From assembly GCA_029007435.1 (NCBI GenBank), contig JAQXHU010000037.1, positions 1-64,000 on the forward strand: a DNA stretch of 64,000 nucleotides, in the 5' to 3' direction. The position numbers were made by a program, and so were the translations under genes. This document shows positions 1-9,641 of the stretch, piece by piece. The notes under the pieces are model-generated. The model searched no databases. It was not told the DNA's origin and was given only the letters and a program-made list of their open reading frames with translations. Positions within the stretch are counted from its first letter, which is position 1, and every line of letters begins with the position of its first letter. The DNA is from Bacteroidales bacterium (GTDB lineage Bacteria; Bacteroidota; Bacteroidia; Bacteroidales; UBA932).

Positions 1-1474
1 CCGAGGAAAATATGGACGACGCGACAACATTCCCATCCTGATCTTTCGTTATCTGGAAATCGCCAGTAGTCTCATCAACCGGCAAGACGAAGAAACGATA
101 AGTTGTTCCATCCTCCAGTCCGGTTTTCATTATCGACTCATCTCCCCTGTAACCCATCCTGCGGAGAATAGACACTTTATCCCCATATCCATTCCGGGAC
201 ATCCAGTCAATCTGGGACTCAATATCCTTGACCGCTGAGTCCAGCGTCTCCCCGGGATAAAGGATGTCGGCATAATAAAGTTTGGTCTTGAGAGTAGGTT
301 TGATTCCGCATACCGCCCTGTAATGCGTCACCTTGTCAATAGTCAATGTGAACTCCGACGTCCCTGACTCAATTAGCGGCGTAGTGATGTATTCCTTGAT
401 AATATCCGTTGTAATGGCGCCCCAGCTATAGCCGAATGCCAGGATGCAATACTTTTTGCCCTCCTCAAGATTACCGACCGAGCCTGACCAGTCCCCGAAA
501 TGAAGATAGGCTGTCACATCTTCGGATGAATTGAACATCTGCCTGATCTGCTCCGCATCCTTGCCCTCCACTTCATCAGCCGGAACCACAAGGCTTGCCC
601 ACTGATCATTGTTGCTTGTTTTTACAGAGTATTTGACCCTGTCGCAATTCACTTCTGACAATTCGAACGCAAGTTTGTTGTCAGACGGAGGTATTGTACC
701 GGTCCTGAACTCTTTCAGCACGACATCTGATATCACTTTTGCCTGACTGTTGACAGCACAGCACCATCCCACAAAATCCGATTCTCCGTTCAAGGACATC
801 GATACGGTCCTGACGCCCTTGCCGACATACTGGTCCAGGGCCTGTTCAAAAGTGCAGCCGCCATAATTGACAAGGACATTGATTTCACCGGACAGGAATT
901 TCTCCACATTGGCTTTGATGACTGACTGTATCCTGTCGCTATATTCATCAACTTCGCTCTTTCTGGAATACGCAATGTAATAACGGACATCATCGTATTC
1001 AGGCGTCACCGTCATTTTGACGTGAGGTCCGTCAATGTCATATTCTATATCGAATTTCATCTTGGAGACCATATCAGGATTTTCCCCTATTCCGGCCTGG
1101 GATACTGAGAACACCGCCTCCGAGTCGGCATATTTCACAGTCACAGATGCAAGTCTTGACTTTTCCGCGACATTCGGTTTCACAGAAAATTCTACCCTGC
1201 CTGAAAAATCGTCCACATTGAAGTCTCCACACCAGTCAGCATCGCAGGAAAACGAGAACAGATTCACATCCGGGTCAACAGCTTCCCCGCTCACATAGTC
1301 GGACAGAGTATAGCCAATGTCGTAAACACCGCCTTCCGGCTCCACCGTGACTATTCTTCCCTGCATCTGTATGACAGGAACCGCCTCCCTGGAACTGTCC
1401 TCCTGCTCCGAGCAGGAAGATGACACAAACGGCATCATCGCCGACAAAATATAACACAGATATTTTCTAGTCAT
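1..1474 (-). CDS. Surface/periplasmic lipoprotein with BACON/FN3-like modules (C-terminus runs off the left window edge)
   Basis: Not in ORF track. Reverse-strand reading from ATG at 1474 is open to base 1: MTRKYLCYILSAMMPFVSSSCSEQEDSSREAVPVIQMQGRIVTVEPEGGVYDIGY...; lipobox-like SSSC; contains LEEGKKYCILAFGYSWGAITTDIIKEYITTP, similar to modules in the 2169..4139 protein. Confidence 0.85.
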   Translation of the reverse strand, partial: MTRKYLCYILSAMMPFVSSSCSEQEDSSREAVPVIQMQGRIVTVEPEGGVYDIGYTLSDYVSGEAVDPDVNLFSFSCDADWCGDFNVDDFSGRVEFSVKPNVAEKSRLASVTVKYADSEAVFSVSQAGIGENPDMVSKMKFDIEYDIDGPHVKMTVTPEYDDVRYYIAYSRKSEVDEYSDRIQSVIKANVEKFLSGEINVLVNYGGCTFEQALDQYVGKGVRTVSMSLNGESDFVGWCCAVNSQAKVISDVVLKEFRTGTIPPSDNKLAFELSEVNCDRVKYSVKTSNNDQWASLVVPADEVEGKDAEQIRQMFNSSEDVTAYLHFGDWSGSVGNLEEGKKYCILAFGYSWGAITTDIIKEYITTPLIESGTSEFTLTIDKVTHYRAVCGIKPTLKTKLYYADILYPGETLDSAVKDIESQIDWMSRNGYGDKVSILRRMGYRGDESIMKTGLEDGTTYRFFVLPVDETTGDFQITKDQDGNVVASSIFSS

Positions 1475-1530
1475 ACGTAATTCTACCAATATTTTACGTT
1501 TCTGATAATTGTTGACAGCGCACTAATGCA

Positions 1531-2172
1531 TCAAAAGCGGCAGATGCAGCGGCAAGGATGAGATTCCCCCTTGGACAGCAGAGCATACAATTCCTCTTCC
1601 AGGGACATATTCTCCCTGTATCTGTAGGAATACGCTATCTGACCGCCGGCATCTGTTGACGACCAGTAGCTGATGCCCGGATTAACCGGAGCGCCGGATC
1701 GCTGTTCCATAGAGAGCGCGAGCCCCGGATTTCCTGCATACTCATCCAGCAGAGTCCTGAGTTCGTTGGCCGCCGGAAGATACCACGTATTAAGGCTTCC
1801 GGGGTTTTTCGATGAGCACCAGGCCACCGCCGGGAAAGACTCGGCCCAGTCGTCAAACAGGGATTTGATGCCTGAGACATTGTCTTTTCCATAATCCATA
1901 CTGACATATACCGCCCCGGAAATGACACTGGTCCCAAGTGTCGACCACTTCAGTTCTTTCTCATCCAGAGAAACGACCATTCCGTGCTCTCCGGTCTCAT
2001 CAACATTGAACACGATTCCTTTCACCAGGCCCTGGCTGTAATAATCGCCCACTTTGATCTTTGTTCCGGGACTGTCTTCATTTCCCGGAACGTCCGGATC
2101 CGACGAGTCTGAACAAGCTGACGCCACAATCAGCATCGTGGACATCAACATAAATAGACATTTATTCATCAC
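1531..2172 (-). CDS. Lipoprotein with DUF1566/Lcl-like C-terminal domain
   Basis: Signal peptide with lipobox (IVASAC); W-LPAANELRTLLDEY...YWSST motif typical of DUF1566-type domains; 4-bp overlap with upstream CDS. Confidence 0.7.
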   Translation of the reverse strand: MMNKCLFMLMSTMLIVASACSDSSDPDVPGNEDSPGTKIKVGDYYSQGLVKGIVFNVDETGEHGMVVSLDEKELKWSTLGTSVISGAVYVSMDYGKDNVSGIKSLFDDWAESFPAVAWCSSKNPGSLNTWYLPAANELRTLLDEYAGNPGLALSMEQRSGAPVNPGISYWSSTDAGGQIAYSYRYRENMSLEEELYALLSKGESHPCRCICRF

Positions 2173-4139
2173 TTGACCTCATATATATTTCTGAACACAG
2201 TATAAGAGTCTTTATCGTCTCCTACCAGCACTCCCGCGCTATATACGACGTCACCAGGAGTGACATCCCCGACACTGATCTGGAAAAATTCGCTTGCCGA
2301 CCAAAGCATGCTTGGAGACTGTTTCCCTGTTTCCCAGTCATATCCATCATAGAAATAGGATTTAATCTCTTCGTCAGATTTATCGTATAAGCTCCTGTCA
2401 TTGAGCTTTGCGCTGCACCCATACAGTTTTGCAGGCGCATCCTGGTCAATGTAGAACCACAGGGAGAGCCAGGTGCCTGAATATGATGGCAGGATTTCCG
2501 AAATCTGAGGAGTGTCATAGACATTTTTCGTTGTGACTTTCAAGACACGTGCATCAGTCGTGTACGTTCCGTCGGCTGTCATTCCTATTGCATAGCACAA
2601 ATACTCTGTAGCCGGCTTCAACTCTTCAATTTTATATGACACATACGCAGTGTTCAGTCTTCTATGAAGATACTCTTTCTTGTCCGCATATTCTTTCAAA
2701 CTCCAGTCATTATACAAGTCATCAAGAACCTTGTCGTTGTAGCGGCGGACAGCTGAGTTCACACTTGCCTTGTCATCAAGATTACCACCAAGAGCGACAA
2801 ATTCAGACATCGGCATATAGTTGGCTATGAACGGCCTGTTTTCGAAATAAGGACTGTATGACACTTCGAACGATTCTGTCTCCAGGGACGAGCTCATAAT
2901 GGTAAAGCTCTGCTGGCTGTCCGGAGATGCTGCAGAAGTATGGAATTCCTCTCTGGTAAGGCCGGTCGTCACCTCTCCCGCAAAATATCCGAATACCAAA
3001 AGACAGTAATCCTCATCCGGAACCAGCGGACACTCATAAATTGTAGTATTGCCACTATAGACATTTGACGACAAGGTACCGCCTCTCGATTCCAGGACAG
3101 CATTGATTATCTCATTGTCCGGCAGATACTTGCCTGAATTGTCCTTCAAATAGCAGCTGCGCTCGAAAACAGCTGCGAAAGACTCCGAATGAGCCGGCAC
3201 GACTGAATATGAAGCATCGGAATGGCCTATCAGTCCCTTGACCACAGTGAATGTATTCTCCGGCGGGGCCGCTGTCGTGACCTGCTTGACTACCGGGTCT
3301 GTAGTAGCTGTCCCGTCAGGGCCTATACCGACAGCGAAAACAAAGTAGCTGGTAGCTGGCGTGAGCCCGTTGGACGATGTGAAATCTTCCACTACAGGAC
3401 CGAATGAGGACACCATTGACACCGTGTACGGGACGTCAACCTGATACTGCGCCGCAAGTTCTGTTATATAGCTCGGGAGGAAGTCAATGATGCCCTCAGG
3501 CTGGCTTCCGCACAAGTCTTCATAATACGATGAAGGAAAAATATCATAAAAGTATGCGCACTCGTCATCTGACGGGGCGATTGTGACAGAAAAGGATGTT
3601 GTCTGGATATTCGAGACGCTTATCTCGAAATCGCAGTCCACCTTCTCCACCGCAGGGGTGCTGATATCCACTCTGTCAATGCTGGTCATCCTCGTACCAT
3701 CAGCGTCAAGCCCATAAGCATATATGGTATATTCAGAAGACTGCATCAGGCCTGCGAATCTCCATCTGACCTCGCCTTTCTTCAACTCTTCAGAGAGAAG
3801 AACTGACACCGGGACACCTTGCTGTTCGGCGATGTATTCAATGTTCGAAATATCTGACGAGAAAAGCTCGTCGTCCATTTTGTCCCGTGCATCATCCTTT
3901 ACGACAAGGTTGAAATAATACGTCATCGAATTGTCCTTCGGGATGAAATCCACATAAACATAACCGGCTTTCAGGTTGTCAATCCTGAAGGTGAAATTAT
4001 CCAGTTCGACGGTATTCTCCGATTCCCCGCCTTTATTGTCTTCCGGTCCGTCATCATCACGGCAAGCCTGAAACGAAGCAAGCATCATAATGACAGACAG
4101 GAGGCTGCCGGCAATTTTATAGTTGAAAACTCTTCTCAT
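2169..4139 (-). CDS. Lipoprotein with repeated fibronectin-III-like modules
   Basis: Lipobox (LASFQAC); repeated motif Y-x-x-[YF]-A-x-G-x-x-x-x-G-T-x-x-T-x...TT seen about four times. Confidence 0.75.
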   Translation of the reverse strand: MRRVFNYKIAGSLLSVIMMLASFQACRDDDGPEDNKGGESENTVELDNFTFRIDNLKAGYVYVDFIPKDNSMTYYFNLVVKDDARDKMDDELFSSDISNIEYIAEQQGVPVSVLLSEELKKGEVRWRFAGLMQSSEYTIYAYGLDADGTRMTSIDRVDISTPAVEKVDCDFEISVSNIQTTSFSVTIAPSDDECAYFYDIFPSSYYEDLCGSQPEGIIDFLPSYITELAAQYQVDVPYTVSMVSSFGPVVEDFTSSNGLTPATSYFVFAVGIGPDGTATTDPVVKQVTTAAPPENTFTVVKGLIGHSDASYSVVPAHSESFAAVFERSCYLKDNSGKYLPDNEIINAVLESRGGTLSSNVYSGNTTIYECPLVPDEDYCLLVFGYFAGEVTTGLTREEFHTSAASPDSQQSFTIMSSSLETESFEVSYSPYFENRPFIANYMPMSEFVALGGNLDDKASVNSAVRRYNDKVLDDLYNDWSLKEYADKKEYLHRRLNTAYVSYKIEELKPATEYLCYAIGMTADGTYTTDARVLKVTTKNVYDTPQISEILPSYSGTWLSLWFYIDQDAPAKLYGCSAKLNDRSLYDKSDEEIKSYFYDGYDWETGKQSPSMLWSASEFFQISVGDVTPGDVVYSAGVLVGDDKDSYTVFRNIYEVK

Positions 4140-4197
4140 CTTGATATTATTAAAGTTTAACAGATCTCAAATTATTGTTTATACCTTTCCCGGCATT

Positions 4198-5493
4198 TTA
4201 TTCCTTTGTCAAAGAGTAGCCGCTGCCATAATTTGTGAACCCGGCTCCATAAATAGGGTCATACGTGCCGATTGACACAGACGGGTCTATTGATATTGTC
4301 CTGCAGTCGGATGAAACAGTGAACACGATAGGAGACATTACCGAACCGTCCTTCAACCGCGCTGCACACTGATCTCCATATTCATTCTGGACCGTCTCCG
4401 TCGTTGCGATGCTGAGTGTCATATCAGAAGGCGAAAATGTCGCATAAATTGTCTCCGCCTTGTCCTTCTTGCTATAGTTGAACCATCTTTTAAGTATGAG
4501 ATTCCCCCTGTCCGGATTGTCGCTTTCCACAATCGGCATAGTGAAGGACAAAGGAGTATTTGCCTGATTCGTGTAATTGACTGTCCAGTTGCCAACGAGC
4601 GAGCTTGCAGATATGGACGGAGTCTCACCGTCCTGGTTGACTTTGAATGAGCAAAGTTCCTTGTCACCTGACTTGAGGACGACTTCGGCGCTCCGTTTAT
4701 ATCCGGTGTTCGCGGCGACATTGAAAACCAGCGTTTCATTGCGCATCGCTTTTGTCTCGACATAACTGAGCCATCCACAGTCCTGGGGAATCGACACTTC
4801 ATATGACACATTTGTGCTGACCGGGACATTAAGCTGGCCGGCTTCTCTGCCGACGTCGAACGTGTTGTCATTGAATACGGCCCGCCCTTCCTCAAAACTG
4901 ATAACGGCAATTGCCGCATTGCTGCTGTTGCCCGCAAAGACTGTCACCCTGCCATCCAGCGGGCCGCTTTCCGGCGCAGTAATCTTGATTGCGCTCTCTC
5001 CGTATTTTTCAGCACTCCACCCGGCGTCAGGAGCGAAATAGAGCTCTATTTCCTCTTCAGTGCCTGATACGGAATAATTCACCGTCACGCTTTGCCCGTG
5101 CAATACAGCGATATTGCCTTCAGTATTGATTTTAAACGAGAATTTCTCTGTCTGTGGCGCTATCGGAATGACAACAGCGCTGCCGTCGGTAAGTATGAAC
5201 TTCACTTCTGTATCAGAAGGCTCAACCTTGATTCCGTCACTGAAGAGTATGACAATAGGTTCTCCTTCGCTCAATGTAAATGTCATTCCGGTCACATTGC
5301 CGTTTTCGTCCTTGATCTCTGTCACTGATGTGATATAGACTCCAGACTCAATGTTGTTGAGTCTTCCTTCTAAATCCGACACTTTGTTTTCGAGTTGTGA
5401 TACTCCGTCCTCAACTTTGTCCAACCTGTCCTTGAGGTCAGAACATCCTGCCATAGACGCAACTAAGGTCAAGGCGATAAAGGTTTTTTTCAT
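4198..5493 (-). CDS. Lipoprotein with N-terminal coiled coil (DUF4988-like) and BACON-like domains
   Basis: Internal start at 5493 gives MKKTFIALTLVASMAGCSDLKDRLDKVEDGVSQLENKVSDLEGRLNNIESG; BACON-like segment FDVGREAGQLNVPVSTNVSYEVSIPQDCGWLSYVETKAM. Confidence 0.75.
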   Translation of the reverse strand: MKKTFIALTLVASMAGCSDLKDRLDKVEDGVSQLENKVSDLEGRLNNIESGVYITSVTEIKDENGNVTGMTFTLSEGEPIVILFSDGIKVEPSDTEVKFILTDGSAVVIPIAPQTEKFSFKINTEGNIAVLHGQSVTVNYSVSGTEEEIELYFAPDAGWSAEKYGESAIKITAPESGPLDGRVTVFAGNSSNAAIAVISFEEGRAVFNDNTFDVGREAGQLNVPVSTNVSYEVSIPQDCGWLSYVETKAMRNETLVFNVAANTGYKRSAEVVLKSGDKELCSFKVNQDGETPSISASSLVGNWTVNYTNQANTPLSFTMPIVESDNPDRGNLILKRWFNYSKKDKAETIYATFSPSDMTLSIATTETVQNEYGDQCAARLKDGSVMSPIVFTVSSDCRTISIDPSVSIGTYDPIYGAGFTNYGSGYSLTKE

Positions 5494-5679
5494 AAAAATT
5501 TTAGTTCGATATAATAAATTGATAATCAGTAAAATCCCGCATACAGCGTTTATATCGCTGTTTTTGGCCATAAAGATATATAAAAATATATGTCCTTTTG
5601 TTTATATCGCCAAGCAAAATAGTGTCAATTTTTCGCTAAAACGATTCATATGAAAACATACAACACTCATTGATATATA

Positions 5680-5716
5680 ATAAACGAAGAGAGCGACAAT
5701 TGAAAAGTCACTCTCT
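5680..5716 (-). terminator. Rho-independent-like terminator downstream of EF-G-like gene
   Basis: Minus-strand hairpin AGAGAGTGAC/GTCGCTCTCT (one mismatch) followed by TCGTTTATT. Confidence 0.5.
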
Positions 5717-5746
5717 CCTTTGAAGTATCTTATTTCTACAAGGAAT

Positions 5747-7900
5747 TTACTCCTCGGCCTCCTGGGCTGCGTAGTCAGCCAGCAGCTTGGTCTGCACATC
5801 ACCAGGAACAGGCTGGTAGTCAGCAAAGGTCATAGTGAATGTGGCGCTGCCGGATGTCAACGAACTCAAAGCGGTTGAATATCTGTAAAGTTCGGCGAGC
5901 GGAACGCGGGCCTTGATAATCTCGAATCCCTTGTCACTGCCCATTCCCTCGATAATCGCGCGCCTGTTCTGAAGGTCAGACATACAAGACCCCATATACT
6001 CGCTCGGAGTCAGGACTTCGAGGTTGTAAATCGGCTCCATAATCTTTGGTCCTGCATTGCGGAAGGCCTCCTTGAAGGCATTGCGTGCCGCAAGCACGAA
6101 CGAGATTTCATTGGAATCCACCGGGTGCATCTTTCCGTCATATACAAACACTCTGATATCACGGGCATAAGAACCGGTGAGAGGGCCTTCGGTCATCTTG
6201 TCCATCACACCTTTCAGGATGGCAGGCATAAACCTGGCGTCAATCGCTCCGCCCACAATACAGTTGTAGAACTCGAGTTTTCCGCCCCAGTCCAGATTGT
6301 AGGACTCCTGGCTCTTCACATTGAGGACCATATCCTTGCCGTCAATCTTGAACTTGTTGGTGAACGGAACACCCTCGACGATAGGGCATACGAGAAGATG
6401 AACCTCTCCGAACTGGCCTGCTCCGCCGGACTGTTTCTTGTGACGGTATTCAGCATTGGCGGTCTTGGTAATGGTCTCACGATAAGGAATCTTAGGAGGG
6501 AAGAGCTCGATCTCCACCTTGAATTCATTCTGGAGTCTCCATTTCACGACATTGATATGCTGCTCTCCCTGACCGCTGAGAATGGTCTGTTTCAACTCTT
6601 TAGAGTAGTCAACCACGATAGTCGGGTCCTGTGCGGAGATTTTGGCAAGAGCCTCGCCAAGCTTTGTCTCATCAGCCTGCACCTTGGCCTTGATGGCCGT
6701 GCGGTACTTGGAAGCAGGGAACTTGATGTTCTCATAAGAAATTCCAGTGCCAGGCTGGGACAGAGTGACATTAGTCTTTCCGGCGCGGAGTTTCACAGTA
6801 CATCCGATATCACCGGCATTGAGGTCGCTGACCTTCTCTTTCTTCGAACCAGCCACCGCATAGATGGTGGAAATCCTCTCACGGTTGCCGGTCTCGGCAT
6901 CCTCAAGATCCATTCCCTCATCGAGCTCACCGCTCATCACCTTGAAATAGGAAACCTCTCCAAGATGAGGCTCGACATCAGTCTTATATATGAACAATGA
7001 AGTAGGAGCATTCTGCTTGCACTCAACCTCATTTCCTTCCTTGGTCAGGGACTTTGTGATTTCAGGAGATGCGGAAGTGCGGATAGTGAACTCCATAAGT
7101 CGTTTCACGCCAATATCTTTCTTTGCGGAAAGACAGAATACAGGGAGAACTTCACCCTGGCGGATACCTATGCCGAGACCTTTCCTGATCTCATCCTCGG
7201 TAAGAGCGCCTGACTCGAAGAACTTCTCCATAAGGGTATCATCATATTCCGCAGCTTTCTCAATGAGGGCCTGGCGGAGAAGCTCGGCCTCATCCTGCAG
7301 ATTTGCCGGAATCTCCAGATCCTCGCGTGTTCCGTTGTCATCCTTGAAATGATAATACTTCATCTTAAGGACATCGACAAAGCCATCGAATGAAGTTCCA
7401 GGGTTGACCGGGAACTGTACGACGATAGGTTTGCTGCCGAAAGCCTCTTTGAGGCTGGCCTGTACAGTGTCCCAGTCAGCTTTCTCGCTGTCAAGCTGGT
7501 TAACGGCAATGATGACAGGCACTTTGTACTGCTCCGCATAGCGGGCAAAAATCTCAGTCCCCACTTCCACGCCCTGCTGGGCGTTGATAACTAAAATTCC
7601 GTTTTCACAAACCTTGAAAGCGGACACTGCGCCACCGACGAAGTCATCGGCGCCCGGAGTGTCGATTATGTTGAACTTTGTGTCCATAAACTACGCATAC
7701 AGAGGTGTGGAGAAGATGGAACGCTGGTTCATCTGTTCGATTTCAGTGTTGTCTGATACAGTGTTTTTGGATTCGACGGTACCACGTCTGTCGATTACTT
7801 TACCCTCGTAAAGCATCGCCTCCGCCAATGTGGTCTTACCTGACTTGGTGCTGCCAAGCAAGACCACATTCCGGATATCCTTTGTAGAGTAGGACTTCAT
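5747..7900 (-). pseudogene. Elongation factor G-like (EF-G2-type) GTPase interrupted by an in-frame TAG at 7691..7693
   Basis: ORFs 7691..7960 and 5747..7687 lie in the same frame: ...NQRSIFSTPLYA*FMDTKFNIIDTPGADDFVGG...; start MKSYSTKDIRNVVLLGSTKSGKTTL at 7900; downstream EF-G domains intact (GQGEQHINVVKWRL, QSGGAGQFGEV). Confidence 0.8.
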
Positions 7901-7999
7901 AACTTTTATTGTGTTATTAATACTTTCAAACCACTGCGCTTCAATGGCACATCTTTGCAAATCTAATAAATTATTAATGTAATAACAATAGGATATGCG

Positions 8000-8239
8000 C
8001 TATAATTTAAAACCTTTTACCGAGTACTTCTTCCGGATTCTATCCTCCTCCACCCTTCGGTATGCTCTTATAATGGAGTTTCCTGAAAGACCGAGTTCTT
8101 TTACTATCAATCTGTTCAGCCTCCTCCGGTCCATTCCGAAGCACTTGCATATCCATCTGAACGAGCATTTTCTGTCCAGATAAAGCCTGTCTTCAAGCAT
8201 CAATTTTGAAAACAGTTCATATTCTGCATATCCATCCAT
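8000..8239 (-). CDS. Small AraC-like helix-turn-helix protein (79 aa)
   Basis: YLDRKCSFRWICKCFGMDRRRLNRLIVKELGLSGNSIIRAYRR resembles one HTH of an AraC DNA-binding domain. Confidence 0.55.
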   Translation of the reverse strand: MDGYAEYELFSKLMLEDRLYLDRKCSFRWICKCFGMDRRRLNRLIVKELGLSGNSIIRAYRRVEEDRIRKKYSVKGFKL

Positions 8240-8464
8240 ATTTGACTCCTTTTTATATTCATCGCAAATCTCGCATATTTATTCCTATAACTGAAAAATG
8301 AGTGGATTTTTATACACTAAATGGTCAGATTTTTATGTTTTTTAAATGATTTCAATGCTTTTTTTAAATTTTTGAACACTTTTTAAGTTCATTGACCACA
8401 TAAAGAGGTCACATTGTTATGCAGATTACCGATATTTTTGCTGTTGCGACAACAGATTGTGACT

Positions 8465-8875
8465 ATGGACAATGCCAGTATAAAAGAAAACATCTGCAAG
8501 AAGAGGAACGAAGAAGGGATTTCCCAGGAGGAGATGGCCCGGAAAATCGGCGTTGTCAGAAACACTTACCGCAAGATTGAAAAAGGTTCCGTAAGACTCC
8601 TAAGTGAGCATCTGGACAGCATAGCGGAAGCGCTCGGGACGTCTCCCGAAGAACTTGTCCTTGGTTATAAGCCTATGGACGGAACAGCGGAACTGGAAGA
8701 GATGCAGGCCTCATACGAGAGCAGATACCGCAGTCTGGCAGATACTTACGAAGGAATCATAACACAGCTGAAGGAAGAGTTGAAAGCTAAAGAAAACGAA
8801 ATCCGGGATTTGCGCAGCACCATTGAAGACAAGAACGAAATCATAGCTCTTCTTAAAAGGAAACCGGAAAAATGA
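8465..8875 (+). CDS. XRE-family HTH regulator with C-terminal coiled coil
   Basis: NICKKRNEEGISQEEMARKIGVVRNTYRKIEKGSVRLLSEHLDSIAEALGTSPEEL followed by a charged heptad-like helix; start chosen at internal ATG 8465. Confidence 0.8.
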   Translation: MDNASIKENICKKRNEEGISQEEMARKIGVVRNTYRKIEKGSVRLLSEHLDSIAEALGTSPEELVLGYKPMDGTAELEEMQASYESRYRSLADTYEGIITQLKEELKAKENEIRDLRSTIEDKNEIIALLKRKPEK

Positions 8876-8923
8876 ATCACAATTCCGGATTTATTCATAT
8901 TTTTGAAAATTAATCCGGAAAAT

Positions 8924-9550
8924 ATGAAGCCGTCACTAAAAAATCATCTAAATAATAATCTGCTTGAAGCAGGATGCGACGAAGCAGGAAGAGGTCCCCT
9001 TGCCGGGCCTGTCTTCGCAGCGGCGGTAATACTGCCGGATGATTTCTATCACCCCCTCCTCAATGATTCCAAGAAAATGACTGCCGCACACAGAGACGAG
9101 GTCAGGGAGATTATTGAAAAAGAGGCGGTTGCCTGGGCTGTCGAAGCTGTTTTCCCGGAGGAAATTGACGAACTGAACATCCTGTGGGCTTCAGTCGCCG
9201 GAATGCAGCGGGCGGTGCTCAGACTGGACCCGTCCCCCGAGTTTCTACTCATAGACGGGAACAAATTCAAGCCTTTTGATAAATACAACACATCTGATTA
9301 TCAGACAATTGTAAAAGGAGATGCGACCTATGCGCCAATAGCCGCGGCCTCAGTGCTGGCAAAAACCTGGAGAGATGAGTATATGAGGAAAATCGCTATG
9401 GAATACCCTCAATACGGCTGGGAACGGAATATGGGTTATCCAACACCTGAGCATATATCAGCCATTAAAAAATATGGTTACACCCCATACCACAGGATGA
9501 GTTTTCATCCCAGGGAACTTGAGCCTACCCTGTTCGGACAGGAACTTTGA
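8924..9550 (+). CDS. rnhB: Ribonuclease HII
   Basis: AGCDEAGRGPLAGPVFAAAVIL, LNDSKKMT, ASVLAKTWRDEYM motifs of RNase HII. Confidence 0.95.
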   Translation: MKPSLKNHLNNNLLEAGCDEAGRGPLAGPVFAAAVILPDDFYHPLLNDSKKMTAAHRDEVREIIEKEAVAWAVEAVFPEEIDELNILWASVAGMQRAVLRLDPSPEFLLIDGNKFKPFDKYNTSDYQTIVKGDATYAPIAAASVLAKTWRDEYMRKIAMEYPQYGWERNMGYPTPEHISAIKKYGYTPYHRMSFHPRELEPTLFGQEL

Positions 9551-9641
9551 AAGGAATTCATTATATTTGCAAGATGCCGGGTTTTGCAGCGGAGACAAAT
9601 GCAAAAGCCCTGTATTGTTTTGAATATAAATCACTGGAAAT

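Noticed and set aside
6125-7000. 291-aa plus-strand ORF opposite the EF-G-like gene
   Set aside because: Antisense shadow of a conserved CDS; no independent domain or promoter evidence.
7691-7693. Genome-wide amber recoding as the explanation of the EF-G-like TAG
   Set aside because: TAG is used as the normal final stop in tsaE (14295..14297), the EnvC-like gene (20566..20568), the thioredoxin-like gene (34768..34770) and the HAD gene (40605..40607).
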